Assembly (NCBI GenBank): GCA_001515955.1
Contig: LOES01000017.1
Location: 1 to 11,065, forward strand
Origin: Clostridia bacterium BRH_c25
Lineage (GTDB): Bacteria; Bacillota_A; Clostridia; Lutisporales; Lutisporaceae
Length of the DNA: 11,065 bases
Direction of reading: 5' to 3'
Below are positions 5,064 to 10,620 of the stretch, piece after piece (within the stretch, counting starts at the first letter, position 1; the number at the start of each line of letters is the position of its first letter). The notes beneath the pieces were generated by a model. The model saw only the letters and a program-made list of their open reading frames with translations. It was not told the origin of the DNA and searched no databases. Both the position numbers and the translations under genes were made by a program.

Positions 5064-5902
5064 TTATCACAAATGCGGGAGCGTTGTTGGCAGATGAATC
5101 ACCGATAAGGCAATCCCGATTGTTTTGTACTCGTTGGAATGGATTGGATAAGGCATCCGGAGTAATGGACGCCTTAGACGATAAAGAGTTTTCAGGAAGT
5201 TTGGTATCACTTTTACAGAACGGAACAGAGTTCTTAAAGAATAATTCGAAAATGAAATGGAAAAAAGTTGGTGATGGAAGAATTGATTTGCCGGACTATC
5301 CGGAACGCAGTGTTTTGGAGGGATTGGTGAATGCACTGATTCATCGTGAATATTTGGAATTAGGCAGTGAAGTCCATATCGACATGTTTGATGACAGATT
5401 GGAAATATATTCTCCTGGAGGTATGTATGATGGCTCTTTCGTGCAGGAACGTGATATCAATAAAATTCCATCAAAAAGAAGGAATCCGATCATTGCAGAT
5501 ATATTTAACCGATTGAAATACATGGAACGGCGAGGCAGCGGCTTCAAGAAAATTAGGGATGATTATAGAGGACAATATTTGTACACGAAATCAATGGAGC
5601 CAGAGTTCTATTCGGATAGAGATTCTTTTATTCTGACCTTGATGAATCTTAATTATAAAAAAGGAGCCGAAAAAGGAGCCGAAAAAGGAGCCAAAACACG
5701 TAAGGCAAGGGAAGTAGAAGAACGTATTGAAAAAATCTTTGAAGTGATAAAAGAGAATCCGGAGATAACACAGACGGAGATAATGGACAAAATGCAGGTA
5801 TCGAGAAAACAGGTGCAAAATGCTGTAAAGGTACTTGCAGAGCACGGAAGGATTAAACGTATTGGACCTAATAAAAGTGGATATTGGAATGTGAACGAAT
5901 AG
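5051..5902 (+). CDS. ATP-binding regulator of the AlbA_2/RecG-like type, N-terminally truncated (283-aa ORF)
   Basis: The protein matches the C-terminal two thirds of the widespread 'AlbA_2 DNA-binding plus HATPase_c_4' proteins (often labelled RecG-like), which normally run to about 450-500 aa. Visible parts are a central segment (8-85), a GHKL-type ATP-binding region with the E-x-x-x-N-A-x-x-H-R box (E90, N94, H98, R99), SPGG at 121-124 and RRGSG at 160-164, and a winged HTH at about 223-280. Between them three 12-bp repeats (5658-5693) encode KGAEKGAEKGA. The N-terminal AlbA_2 domain is absent. The only upstream start, GTG 5051, lies inside palindrome copy A, with no good ribosome binding site. 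It is most likely a decayed gene cut off at the repeat. Expression of the remainder cannot be excluded. Confidence 0.8.
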   Translation: MSGTFITNAGALLADESPIRQSRLFCTRWNGLDKASGVMDALDDKEFSGSLVSLLQNGTEFLKNNSKMKWKKVGDGRIDLPDYPERSVLEGLVNALIHREYLELGSEVHIDMFDDRLEIYSPGGMYDGSFVQERDINKIPSKRRNPIIADIFNRLKYMERRGSGFKKIRDDYRGQYLYTKSMEPEFYSDRDSFILTLMNLNYKKGAEKGAEKGAKTRKAREVEERIEKIFEVIKENPEITQTEIMDKMQVSRKQVQNAVKVLAEHGRIKRIGPNKSGYWNVNE

Positions 5903-6006
5903 GTATATTTTTTTGATGGAATAGAGAATGCAGATTAAGAGTATCAAAATCAATTTAATTGGCTAAATCATTTGTTATTCTACTATGATAAAGTAGGAGG
6001 TCTTGC

Positions 6007-6243
6007 ATGGAGATAGATTTCAACCGGATTATGGAACTTGAAACAGAAAACATGATTCTTAAATCTGAGATTCAGCGTCTGAAAAATCTGTTGGAGGATG
6101 CTGGTGTTGACTACTCTGTCAAGAACAGTGCTCATCAAAGAACAATCGAAATTTTATCAACAGAATGTATTGTAAATGAAAATATAACCATAGAGCAGAT
6201 CGATTCATTTATTACTCTTTTTCATGGAAGAACAGATGTGTAG
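6007..6243 (+). pseudogene. N-terminal fragment of a TOTE-type primase/helicase protein (78 aa)
   Basis: A good start (AGGAGG six bases before ATG 6007) opens a coiled-coil stretch (about residues 8-30, ENMILKSEIQRLKNLL) followed by EDAGVDY and, at the end, ITIEQIDSFITLFHGRTDV. This order, a leucine coiled coil, a DAG-[IV]-[DE]-Y motif and an F-x-G-R-x-D-V segment, resembles the N-terminus of the large (about 1000 aa) TOTE conflict-system archaeo-eukaryotic-primase/DEAD helicase proteins, where the last motif leads into the primase domain. Here a TAG ends the frame immediately after it and nothing downstream resembles the rest. The identification is from memory of the family and moderately sure. 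That it is a fragment is likely. It sits among other gene remnants. Confidence 0.5.
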
Positions 6244-6389
6244 AGTAAATAGTAAAGAAATAGCAAATGAATTATTAGAAATTGGATTTGGAAAAATATA
6301 AGATACCTGGGAGATATCTTAAGAGCACCCCGAGAAATCACCAGAGGCTATATACCTAAAATAGAGTTTAGTATCAAAATTTTTTCGGT
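6244..6389. other. Non-coding remnant stretch
   Basis: There is no gene here. It holds a short stem, TAAGATA with TATCTTA (around 6299-6323), and short open stretches broken by stops. It separates the TOTE-like fragment from the integrase remnant and is probably the scar of deletions. Confidence 0.4.
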
Positions 6390-6487
6390 GTGTATTTGAC
6401 ATACGGGTGTCTTAACATATGAGGGTACGGTCTGTCAATCTTAGTCCTTTTCCTGAGGCGGAGGAATAGCTTTTTAGTATACAGCCC
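6390..6487 (-). pseudogene. Integrase remnant with internal deletion
   Basis: The minus strand from 6487 reads GLYTKKL, then FLRLRKRTKIDR and PHMLRHPYVKY. The intact integrase at 1938-2891 has GLYTKKL at residues 195-201, then MLFQRLRKRTKIDR at 236-249 and PHILRHTFATKY at 252-263. So about 35 codons between KKL and LF are missing, one codon is lost after the HxxR motif, and both ends are gone, including the tyrosine. It is a decayed second integrase of the same subfamily. It is on the same strand as the intact gene but beyond the tRNA scar, which suggests an older integration at the same place or a duplication. Confidence 0.8.
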
Positions 6488-6501
6488 ATATCATTCATAT
6501 A

Positions 6502-6705
6502 ATGAATAGTTTTTATCTGCATGACGATAATCATTATATAGAGCATATTCAGGCACTTTTAAACAGTTTTAGCTACGTTTATATACATATGCTCACAAAA
6601 ATTGACAAAAACTATACTCTGAGTGAGATATCATTAGAAAACGAGCTCATGCATAAAATAATAACAGCAGAGGTAATTTGTTCCAGTATGGAAGAAGGTA
6701 TATAA
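6502..6705 (+). CDS. Small unknown ORF upstream of the Panacea antitoxin gene (67 aa)
   Basis: The 67 residues are soluble-looking and helical, with HYIEHIQALLNSFSYVYIHML and a Glu-rich tail. I recognise no family. No clear ribosome binding site precedes ATG 6502, and the upstream DNA is the integrase remnant, so the 5' part could have been replaced. The stop lies 58 bases before the preferred start of the antitoxin gene. It is probably a small member of the toxin-antitoxin operon or the tail of a decayed gene. Confidence 0.45.
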   Translation: MNSFYLHDDNHYIEHIQALLNSFSYVYIHMLTKIDKNYTLSEISLENELMHKIITAEVICSSMEEGI

Positions 6706-6763
6706 TATGAATAAAGATGGTAAAATAGTTAACTTTTTTAATTATGTTAAGGGGGAAGCACAA

Positions 6764-7201
6764 ATGCTTAATGTATTTGATGTTGCTAAATACATATTAA
6801 GTAAAGCCGGAGAGATGACAACCATGAAACTTCAAAAACTCGTTTATTATTCTCAAGCATGGCATCTGGCTTGGTATGGAGTACCTTTATTTAATGAAGA
6901 TTTTCAAGCTTGGTCGAATGGGCCGGTGTGTCCTGAACTGTTTTCTGCCCATAAGGGGTTATTTGTTATTGATAAGTCTAAGCTGCAGTATGGGGACGAT
7001 GCTAAACTTAAAGGCAACCCAAAAGGAACTGTTGATTCAATTATTGATTTTTACGGAGACAAGGATGCTCACTGGCTTAGTATGTTGACGCATAAGGAGA
7101 GACCTTGGTTAAAGGCAAGAGATGGCATACCGGAGGGAGATTACTGTATAAATATAATCGAAAAAGAAGAAATGCAGGACTATTACAGTGGGCTCTCATA
7201 A
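6764..7201 (+). CDS. Panacea-domain (SocA-like, DUF4065) antitoxin (145 aa)
   Basis: The start of the protein, FDVAKYILSKAGEMTTMKLQKLVYYSQAWHLAWYG, is the signature of the Panacea domain, and the rest (LFNEDFQAWSNGPV, then the WLSMLTHKERPWLKAR region) covers the whole domain. Panacea proteins are antitoxins that neutralise many unrelated toxins by direct binding. Caulobacter SocA acts as a ClpXP adaptor for its toxin. I chose ATG 6764 because AAGGGGG lies eight bases upstream and the domain begins right after it. An in-frame ATG at 6707 (19 codons earlier) is possible but has a weaker site. The end overlaps the next gene by 14 bases, as expected for a translationally coupled antitoxin-toxin pair. 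Confidence 0.9.
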   Translation: MLNVFDVAKYILSKAGEMTTMKLQKLVYYSQAWHLAWYGVPLFNEDFQAWSNGPVCPELFSAHKGLFVIDKSKLQYGDDAKLKGNPKGTVDSIIDFYGDKDAHWLSMLTHKERPWLKARDGIPEGDYCINIIEKEEMQDYYSGLS

Positions 7202-7700
7202 GAAAGGGCCACATTTAAATCAAAAAAAGCCTATTATTGATGCGGCAGCATTCAGCCAAATAAACCCAGAGAAGAAAATACATACTCAATTTCCAAATCC
7301 AGTTACATATGATAACCTTAATCCGGCTTGGTCATTTAAAAGAATGCAGCAAGAAACAAAGTGGGTATTTATTTCTGATGAATTTTTGTGTCACAATGAC
7401 AGTTCTAGCATAGATCCTAAATGTGTACTTTCTAAGCTTGCAGCTTTTGAATCTATGACCTGGAGACGAATAAAACAGCAGACTTACGGAGGAAAGAATA
7501 AGACAAATCACCATTTTATTACGGACTTATCAAAGCTTGATAAAGAAGCTCAACAACGGCTTGAAAAGCTACAAATAAACGAAAACTTTTTTTCTCTAAG
7601 ACTCGAAGGCACTGTAAGAATATATGGATTATTGCAAAGTCAAGTCTTTGAAATATTATGGTATGATAATAAACATGAAATATATCCAGTTGAGTACTGA
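7188..7700 (+). CDS. Putative toxin of the Panacea toxin-antitoxin pair (170 aa)
   Basis: The gene overlaps the antitoxin gene by 14 bases, starting at GTG 7188 with only a weak AGGA upstream, so translation is probably coupled. The N-terminal 50 residues are polar (GPHLNQKKP, then FPNPVTYDNLNPAWSFKRMQ). The middle has a conserved-looking W-x-x-I segment and a KNKTNHHFI motif. The end, FSLRLEGTVRIYGLLQSQVFEILWYDNKHEIYP, reads as consecutive strands with the RIYG and WYDxxHxIYP pattern seen in RelE/ParE-fold toxins. Toxin status rests on the context (antitoxin family, order, overlap, shared terminator). The RelE-like fold is a pattern judgement and not proven. No frameshift is visible. Confidence 0.7.
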   Translation: MGSHKKGPHLNQKKPIIDAAAFSQINPEKKIHTQFPNPVTYDNLNPAWSFKRMQQETKWVFISDEFLCHNDSSSIDPKCVLSKLAAFESMTWRRIKQQTYGGKNKTNHHFITDLSKLDKEAQQRLEKLQINENFFSLRLEGTVRIYGLLQSQVFEILWYDNKHEIYPVEY

Positions 7701-7705
7701 TTTAT

Positions 7706-7738
7706 AATACTAGGAGTTAATCCTCGGTATTATTTTTT
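7706..7738 (+). terminator. Rho-independent terminator of the toxin-antitoxin operon
   Basis: AATACTAGGA (7706-7715) pairs imperfectly with TCCTCGGTATT (7721-7731) and TATTTTTTAT follows. It lies six bases after the toxin stop codon. Confidence 0.75.
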
Positions 7739-7757
7739 ATGAAAATACGGGAATGTG

Positions 7758-7846
7758 AAGTGTAAGTGCCAGACACCGGAGTTATTCAGTTATAGTATTG
7801 TAATGCTTAAATAACTGGATAACTTGCATGCCTGGCATTTACACTT
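7758..7846. repeat. Palindromic repeat family, copy B (89 bp)
   Basis: The outer arms AAGTGTAAGTGCCAG (7758-7772) and CTGGCATTTACACTT (7832-7846) pair at 14 of 15 positions. The inner arms GTTATTCAGTTAT and AAATAACTGGATAAC also pair. The loop (around AGTATTGTAATGC) differs from that of copies A and C. The outer arms are six bases longer on each side than in the 77-bp copies. It lies 20 bases beyond the toxin-antitoxin terminator. Confidence 0.8.
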
Positions 7847-7999
7847 GCTCTGTTTTTCTTGTCTTGTAATAGGCTCAGAAGGTCTTTTGCGGTCTTGGAT
7901 GTCTATGAATGCTTTCACAGTAAGCCCTAAATAGCTTTAAGTATAAATACATATAAAATGGCTATCATATCTTGTGATAATAATTATTGGAGGTATTTT

Positions 8000-8488
8000 A
8001 TGGAGTATTTAGTTTTAGCTATAATTGGTTGGGCAATTATATTTATCTTGATCCCTATTCAAAGAATCAAAGAGTTAATTTCAGTTCCATTAATAGCATT
8101 TATTTGGATAGTAATAGTAGACCATACATCTGTTGCGTTAAATTATTATAGGTACACTCATACACTTATACCTATAGGAAATGCATCATTCTTCCAGAGC
8201 TTAGCTGCTTCTTCTGTTGGCTTACTGATGATAAATTGGCTTACTGAAAGCCCATTATCAAAATTTATATCTACACTACTCGGTACTGCAGGGCTTGCCG
8301 CTCTGGAAAACATCTATATTCAACTCGAAGCTTTTAAATACGGGCGCTTTGATACAATAATCAGTGCTCTCCATAGCTATGCTGCCTTTGCTGCATTTAT
8401 ATGGATTACTCTCGCAATTGTCGGGCAAGAAAAAGTCTATTCGGGCATTAGATCTAGATTCCATGCTAAACAATTAGTACACCACTAA
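8000..8488 (+). CDS. Polytopic membrane protein, possibly a distant CBO0543-like protein (162 aa)
   Basis: TTGGAGG seven bases upstream supports ATG 8000 over an in-frame ATG at 7958. The protein has about five hydrophobic segments (2-20, 27-46, 63-81, 86-105, 120-141) and a basic C-terminal tail (SGIRSRFHAK). I do not recognise it firmly. Size and segment layout resemble the CBO0543-type proteins encoded at 8977-10144, with a short hydrophobic core, a charged RI-x-EL segment after the first span and a Tyr-rich loop. It lacks their WxIYP and IYQYFPxWK motifs, so any kinship is distant. It stands alone between repeat copies B and C. No function can be assigned. Confidence 0.7.
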   Translation: MEYLVLAIIGWAIIFILIPIQRIKELISVPLIAFIWIVIVDHTSVALNYYRYTHTLIPIGNASFFQSLAASSVGLLMINWLTESPLSKFISTLLGTAGLAALENIYIQLEAFKYGRFDTIISALHSYAAFAAFIWITLAIVGQEKVYSGIRSRFHAKQLVHH

Positions 8489-8521
8489 TTCCTAAATAAA
8501 TGGCTAATCATGCAACTTTCA

Positions 8522-8574
8522 AAGGAGAGGGGGAAAGCAATTTGCCAACCCCGAATTTACTGGCTTCTGATATG
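8522..8574. repeat. Dispersed repeat, copy of 3098-3154 region
   Basis: These 53 bases align without gaps to the stretch that follows the loop of the hairpin at 3084-3109, starting AAGGAGAGGGGG and ending CCCCGAATTTACTGGCTTC, then a variable base and GATATG. I count roughly eight differences, clustered in the middle. The left hairpin arm is missing here. Palindrome copy C starts eight bases later. Confidence 0.75.
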
Positions 8575-8581
8575 AAAGTGT

Positions 8582-8658
8582 AAGTGTCAGACACCGGAGT
8601 CATCCAGTTATTTAGGAGTAAGACTAAAATAACTGGATGACTTAGGTATCCGGCACTT
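8582..8658. repeat. Palindromic repeat family, copy C (77 bp)
   Basis: It has the same length and the same loop (TTAGGAGTAAGACTAAA) as copy A after removal of the MITE. The inner stem reads GTCATCCAG and CTGGATGAC where copy A has GTTATCCAG and CTGGATAAC, a paired T-A to C-G change that keeps the stem. The outer stem has two mismatches and one wobble, so it is slightly decayed. Confidence 0.8.
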
Positions 8659-8718
8659 TTTATCCCGTTTAGGTGTAGGCAGACAAGATAATTAAAAATC
8701 ATATAATTTGCAATAAAA

Positions 8719-8736
8719 AAGCGGTGTTATCCGCTT
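8719..8736 (-). terminator. Terminator after the coiled-coil gene remnant
   Basis: AAGCGG (8719-8724) pairs with CCGCTT (8731-8736). On the minus strand the stem is followed by TTTTATTG and lies two bases after the stop codon of the remnant at 8739-8849. It is the preserved end of a formerly complete gene. Confidence 0.75.
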
Positions 8737-8738
8737 CT

Positions 8739-8849
8739 TTACTTTGCTTTCTTACGTTTAGACTCAACTATTTCAAGCCGCTTATCCTGGCTATTGACAG
8801 ACATAGCAAGTACATCAATCTTGCTTTCAATACTTTCCAGCCTTTTGTA
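8739..8849 (-). pseudogene. C-terminal remnant of a coiled-coil protein
   Basis: The minus strand reads RLESIESKIDVLAM, then SVNSQDKRLEIVESKRKKAK and a TAA at 8741-8739. It is a heptad-patterned, charged helix with a lysine-rich tail, followed by a terminator. There is no start in the upstream direction. The frame runs straight into palindrome copy D at about 8848, so the gene was probably cut off there. The parent protein is unknown. Short coiled-coil proteins of this kind are common in phage and plasmid regions. Confidence 0.6.
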
Positions 8850-8880
8850 AGTGTCAGATACCGGAGTTATCCACTTATCC
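8848..8880. repeat. Palindromic repeat family, copy D (left half only)
   Basis: TAAGTGTCAGATACCGGAG, then TTATCC, matches the left arm of copies A and C closely. The loop and the inner right arm are missing. A possible highly decayed right arm (AGATGCCGGACATCT, 8939-8953) lies 60 bases on. Confidence 0.65.
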
Positions 8881-8886
8881 AAAATA

Positions 8887-8904
8887 GCACTCTTTACAGA
8901 GTGC
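8887..8904 (-). terminator. Hairpin downstream of the CBO0543-type genes
   Basis: GCACTCT (8887-8893) and AGAGTGC (8898-8904) form a perfect 7-bp stem with a four-base loop. On the minus strand TATTTT follows. It is the first terminator-like structure downstream of the gene ending at 8977. Confidence 0.55.
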
Positions 8905-8976
8905 CGTGTCTTATACTACTATAAATCATAACTATAACAGATGCCGGACATCTAATGTTTTATGCAAGGAAACATA

Positions 8977-9543
8977 TCATCTGCTGCCTTCTATATTCGC
9001 AGGACCGTTTTGCATGATCATTAATTTCCCTGCAAACCATTTTAAAAATATTGCAGCAAAAAAGTAGATTGGAACAGAGTAAGAATATTTCCATGTAATT
9101 AAATAGTAAAGCTTTGCCCAAACAAGGATAGGCTCCAGAATAAATGAAAAAACCAGTGTAAGGATTATGTTTGCGACAATAAAGGATTTCCATCGGGGAA
9201 AGTATTGATATATGAGTACATATATAATGGGTACCACTGAATAATTGGCTGTAATTAAGCATGGAAGAGCCGGAATTACTTTAATAGGGTAAATCCACAT
9301 TGTGAGGTTTGCACCGATCTCATCCAACAAAGTGGCTATACCTGCTGTTAATAACAGGTAAAGGAGCATTTCTTTAAGTCTCCTTTTATCTACCAAACGA
9401 TACCAAACAAACCACGGTATAATAAGATAAAATAGAAGCACCCACCACCTGAGAGTCAGTACATTGGCATTTATCCAGTAATCCAATCTCGCCTGATATA
9501 GAAGTCTTTTTAAATTGACTATTGCTTGTTGCTCTGGGCTCAT
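8977..9543 (-). CDS. CBO0543-type membrane protein, downstream paralogue (188 aa)
   Basis: This is a polytopic membrane protein of the clostridial CBO0543 family, whose function is unknown. The markers are RWW..LLFYLIIPWFVWY (residues 32-48), the charged VDKRRLKE turn, LLDEIGANLTMWIYPIKV (72-89), IYQYFPRWKSFIVANI (111-126) and LEP..VWAKLYYLITWKYSYSVPIY. Five membrane segments lie at about 33-50, 59-76, 100-113, 120-142 and 156-172. I prefer ATG 9543 over an upstream in-frame ATG at 9555 because GAGGTG, the ribosome binding site, overlaps that upstream codon. It lies 34 bases after its paralogue (9578-10144) on the same strand, so the two probably share a transcript. Confidence 0.85.
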   Translation of the reverse strand: MSPEQQAIVNLKRLLYQARLDYWINANVLTLRWWVLLFYLIIPWFVWYRLVDKRRLKEMLLYLLLTAGIATLLDEIGANLTMWIYPIKVIPALPCLITANYSVVPIIYVLIYQYFPRWKSFIVANIILTLVFSFILEPILVWAKLYYLITWKYSYSVPIYFFAAIFLKWFAGKLMIMQNGPANIEGSR

Positions 9544-9577
9544 GATACACCTCATATGTCTACTACTGTACAGAAAA

Positions 9578-10144
9578 TTATGAGTCTGAAGCCTGTGCTG
9601 TTGATCTATTTTCGATAGTATTCACTATTTCAATAAACAATTTTGATATTAGTGCGCTTATGATGAATACAAATGTCGAGTATATGTATTTCCAATTTAA
9701 TATAATAAGATAGTCCCAACCTGTTGCCAGCGGCAGTATAATAAAAGAAAGAACAGCTGAAGCAATAATATCTGCAAATATAAAGCCCTTCCATTTAGGG
9801 AAGTATTGATAAATTAATGCATAGGTAAGAGGAGACAATGAACAGCACATGGGTAATAAACGAGGAAATAACGATACAGTCTTAATTGGATAAATCCATA
9901 GAGTTAATGTATTGCCCACTTCATCGAATAATAGGAAGATGCCTGACAAAAGAGCAATATAAATAAGTATTTCTATCAGTCTTTTCTTATAAACCAGGAG
10001 GTACCATACAATCCACGGAATAACAAGTGATACTAAAAGAATCCACCACCTGGGAGTAAAGACAACATTATTCATCCAATGCTCAAATTCTCCTTGAGCT
10101 ATTAGTCTTTCATATTCAATAATTAATTGAGTATCAGGATCTAT
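9578..10144 (-). CDS. CBO0543-type membrane protein, upstream paralogue with apparent ATA start (188 aa)
   Basis: This is a tandem paralogue of the previous gene with the same order of motifs: PRWWILLVSLVIPWIVWY, the KKRLIE turn, LFDEVGNTLTLWIYPIKT, IYQYFPKWKGFIFADI and LNWKYIYS. The first usual start codon in frame is ATG 10075 (165 aa). However, the 23 codons upstream (IDPDTQLIIEYERLIAQ, then GEFEHW) align position by position with the N-terminus of the paralogue (MSPEQQ..., then DYW). They end at an ATA (10144-10142) exactly where the paralogue has ATG, with GGGGTG six bases before it and a stop just behind that site. The full product would then be 188 aa, the same as the paralogue. The start codon has probably mutated, and expression from ATA or from ATG 10075 is uncertain. 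Confidence 0.8.
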   Translation of the reverse strand: MDPDTQLIIEYERLIAQGEFEHWMNNVVFTPRWWILLVSLVIPWIVWYLLVYKKRLIEILIYIALLSGIFLLFDEVGNTLTLWIYPIKTVSLFPRLLPMCCSLSPLTYALIYQYFPKWKGFIFADIIASAVLSFIILPLATGWDYLIILNWKYIYSTFVFIISALISKLFIEIVNTIENRSTAQASDS

Positions 10145-10168
10145 TGTTTACACCCCATTTATCAGCTT

Positions 10169-10198
10169 ATAACACCTTTAAGTAATTAGGTTCGTCAA
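10169..10198 (-). promoter_or_regulatory. Possible promoter of the CBO0543-type gene pair
   Basis: On the minus strand TTGACG (10198-10193) is followed after 18 bases by TGTTAT (10174-10169), about 25 bases upstream of the ATA start. Both boxes deviate from consensus, so this is tentative. Confidence 0.35.
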
Positions 10199-10453
10199 AG
10201 ATTAGTATATCTAATAAATACTATTGTATACGATGATAAATTGCACAACACCTTCGCTTATGGCAAATACCAATCTCCAGCGGATGCCATTATCTCAGAT
10301 AAGGCGTGAAACTGTATTTGAGAAAATATAATACCGGTGGCAATTCCGCGAAACTTTGGTACAATAAACTTATCCGGTTTGTTTTAGTGAGTGTATCATT
10401 GTTATTCCAATGGTGATAATTATTATATTCACTTATAAGGAAGGTTATGTGTT
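10199..10453. other. Intergenic region between divergent genes
   Basis: I find no gene here. It lies between the divergent starts of the CBO0543-type pair and the 35-aa gene. TTGTTA (10399-10404) and TATTAT (10421-10426) may form the rightward promoter. Nothing else stands out. Confidence 0.35.
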
Positions 10454-10561
10454 ATGTTAGAGCTTATCAGGCAACACCCGTTGGCATTTTCCATTATTGT
10501 GTTTTTGGCTTTCATCGGCTATATTCATTCACTTTATAAATTTTTTAACAAGCGGAAATAG
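10454..10561 (+). CDS. Small single-span membrane protein (35 aa)
   Basis: An ATG at 10454 with AAGGAAGG about nine bases upstream opens a 35-codon frame ending in TAG. The peptide has a short polar N-terminus (MLELIRQHP), one hydrophobic segment (about residues 10-27, LAFSIIVFLAFIGYIHSL) and a basic end (KFFNKRK). This is the pattern of a small membrane protein with the C-terminus inside. I recognise no family. Small hydrophobic toxins and membrane-protein regulators look like this, but no antitoxin RNA or partner gene is evident. The gene is supported by the ribosome binding site and composition only. Confidence 0.5.
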   Translation: MLELIRQHPLAFSIIVFLAFIGYIHSLYKFFNKRK

Positions 10562-10564
10562 ACA

Positions 10565-10594
10565 GGTATCAGGCATCAGGGTTATCCGGCTGTT
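10565..10594. repeat. Palindromic repeat family, possible degenerate copy E
   Basis: GGTATCAGGCATCAGG followed by GTTATCC resembles the left arm of the palindrome family (GTGTCAGACACCGG, then AGTTATCC) at about 20 of 28 positions. No right arm follows. It begins four bases after the stop of the 35-aa gene. Confidence 0.35.
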
Positions 10595-10620
10595 CAGAAG
10601 AAATTCCCAAACAACTATAT

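Noticed and set aside
7847..7927. 27-codon minus-strand stretch (GLTVKAFIDIQDRKRP, then SEPITRQ)
   Set aside because: It reads protein-like and may be a gene scrap, but it has no start, is bounded by a stop on one side and repeat copy B on the other, and matches nothing I recognise.
4863..8880. CRISPR array
   Set aside because: The repeated palindromes are hundreds to thousands of bases apart, differ in length and have no regular spacers or cas genes.
8724..8924. 66-aa plus-strand ORF
   Set aside because: It starts within the terminator stem and is antisense to the coiled-coil remnant, then continues through repeat copy D.
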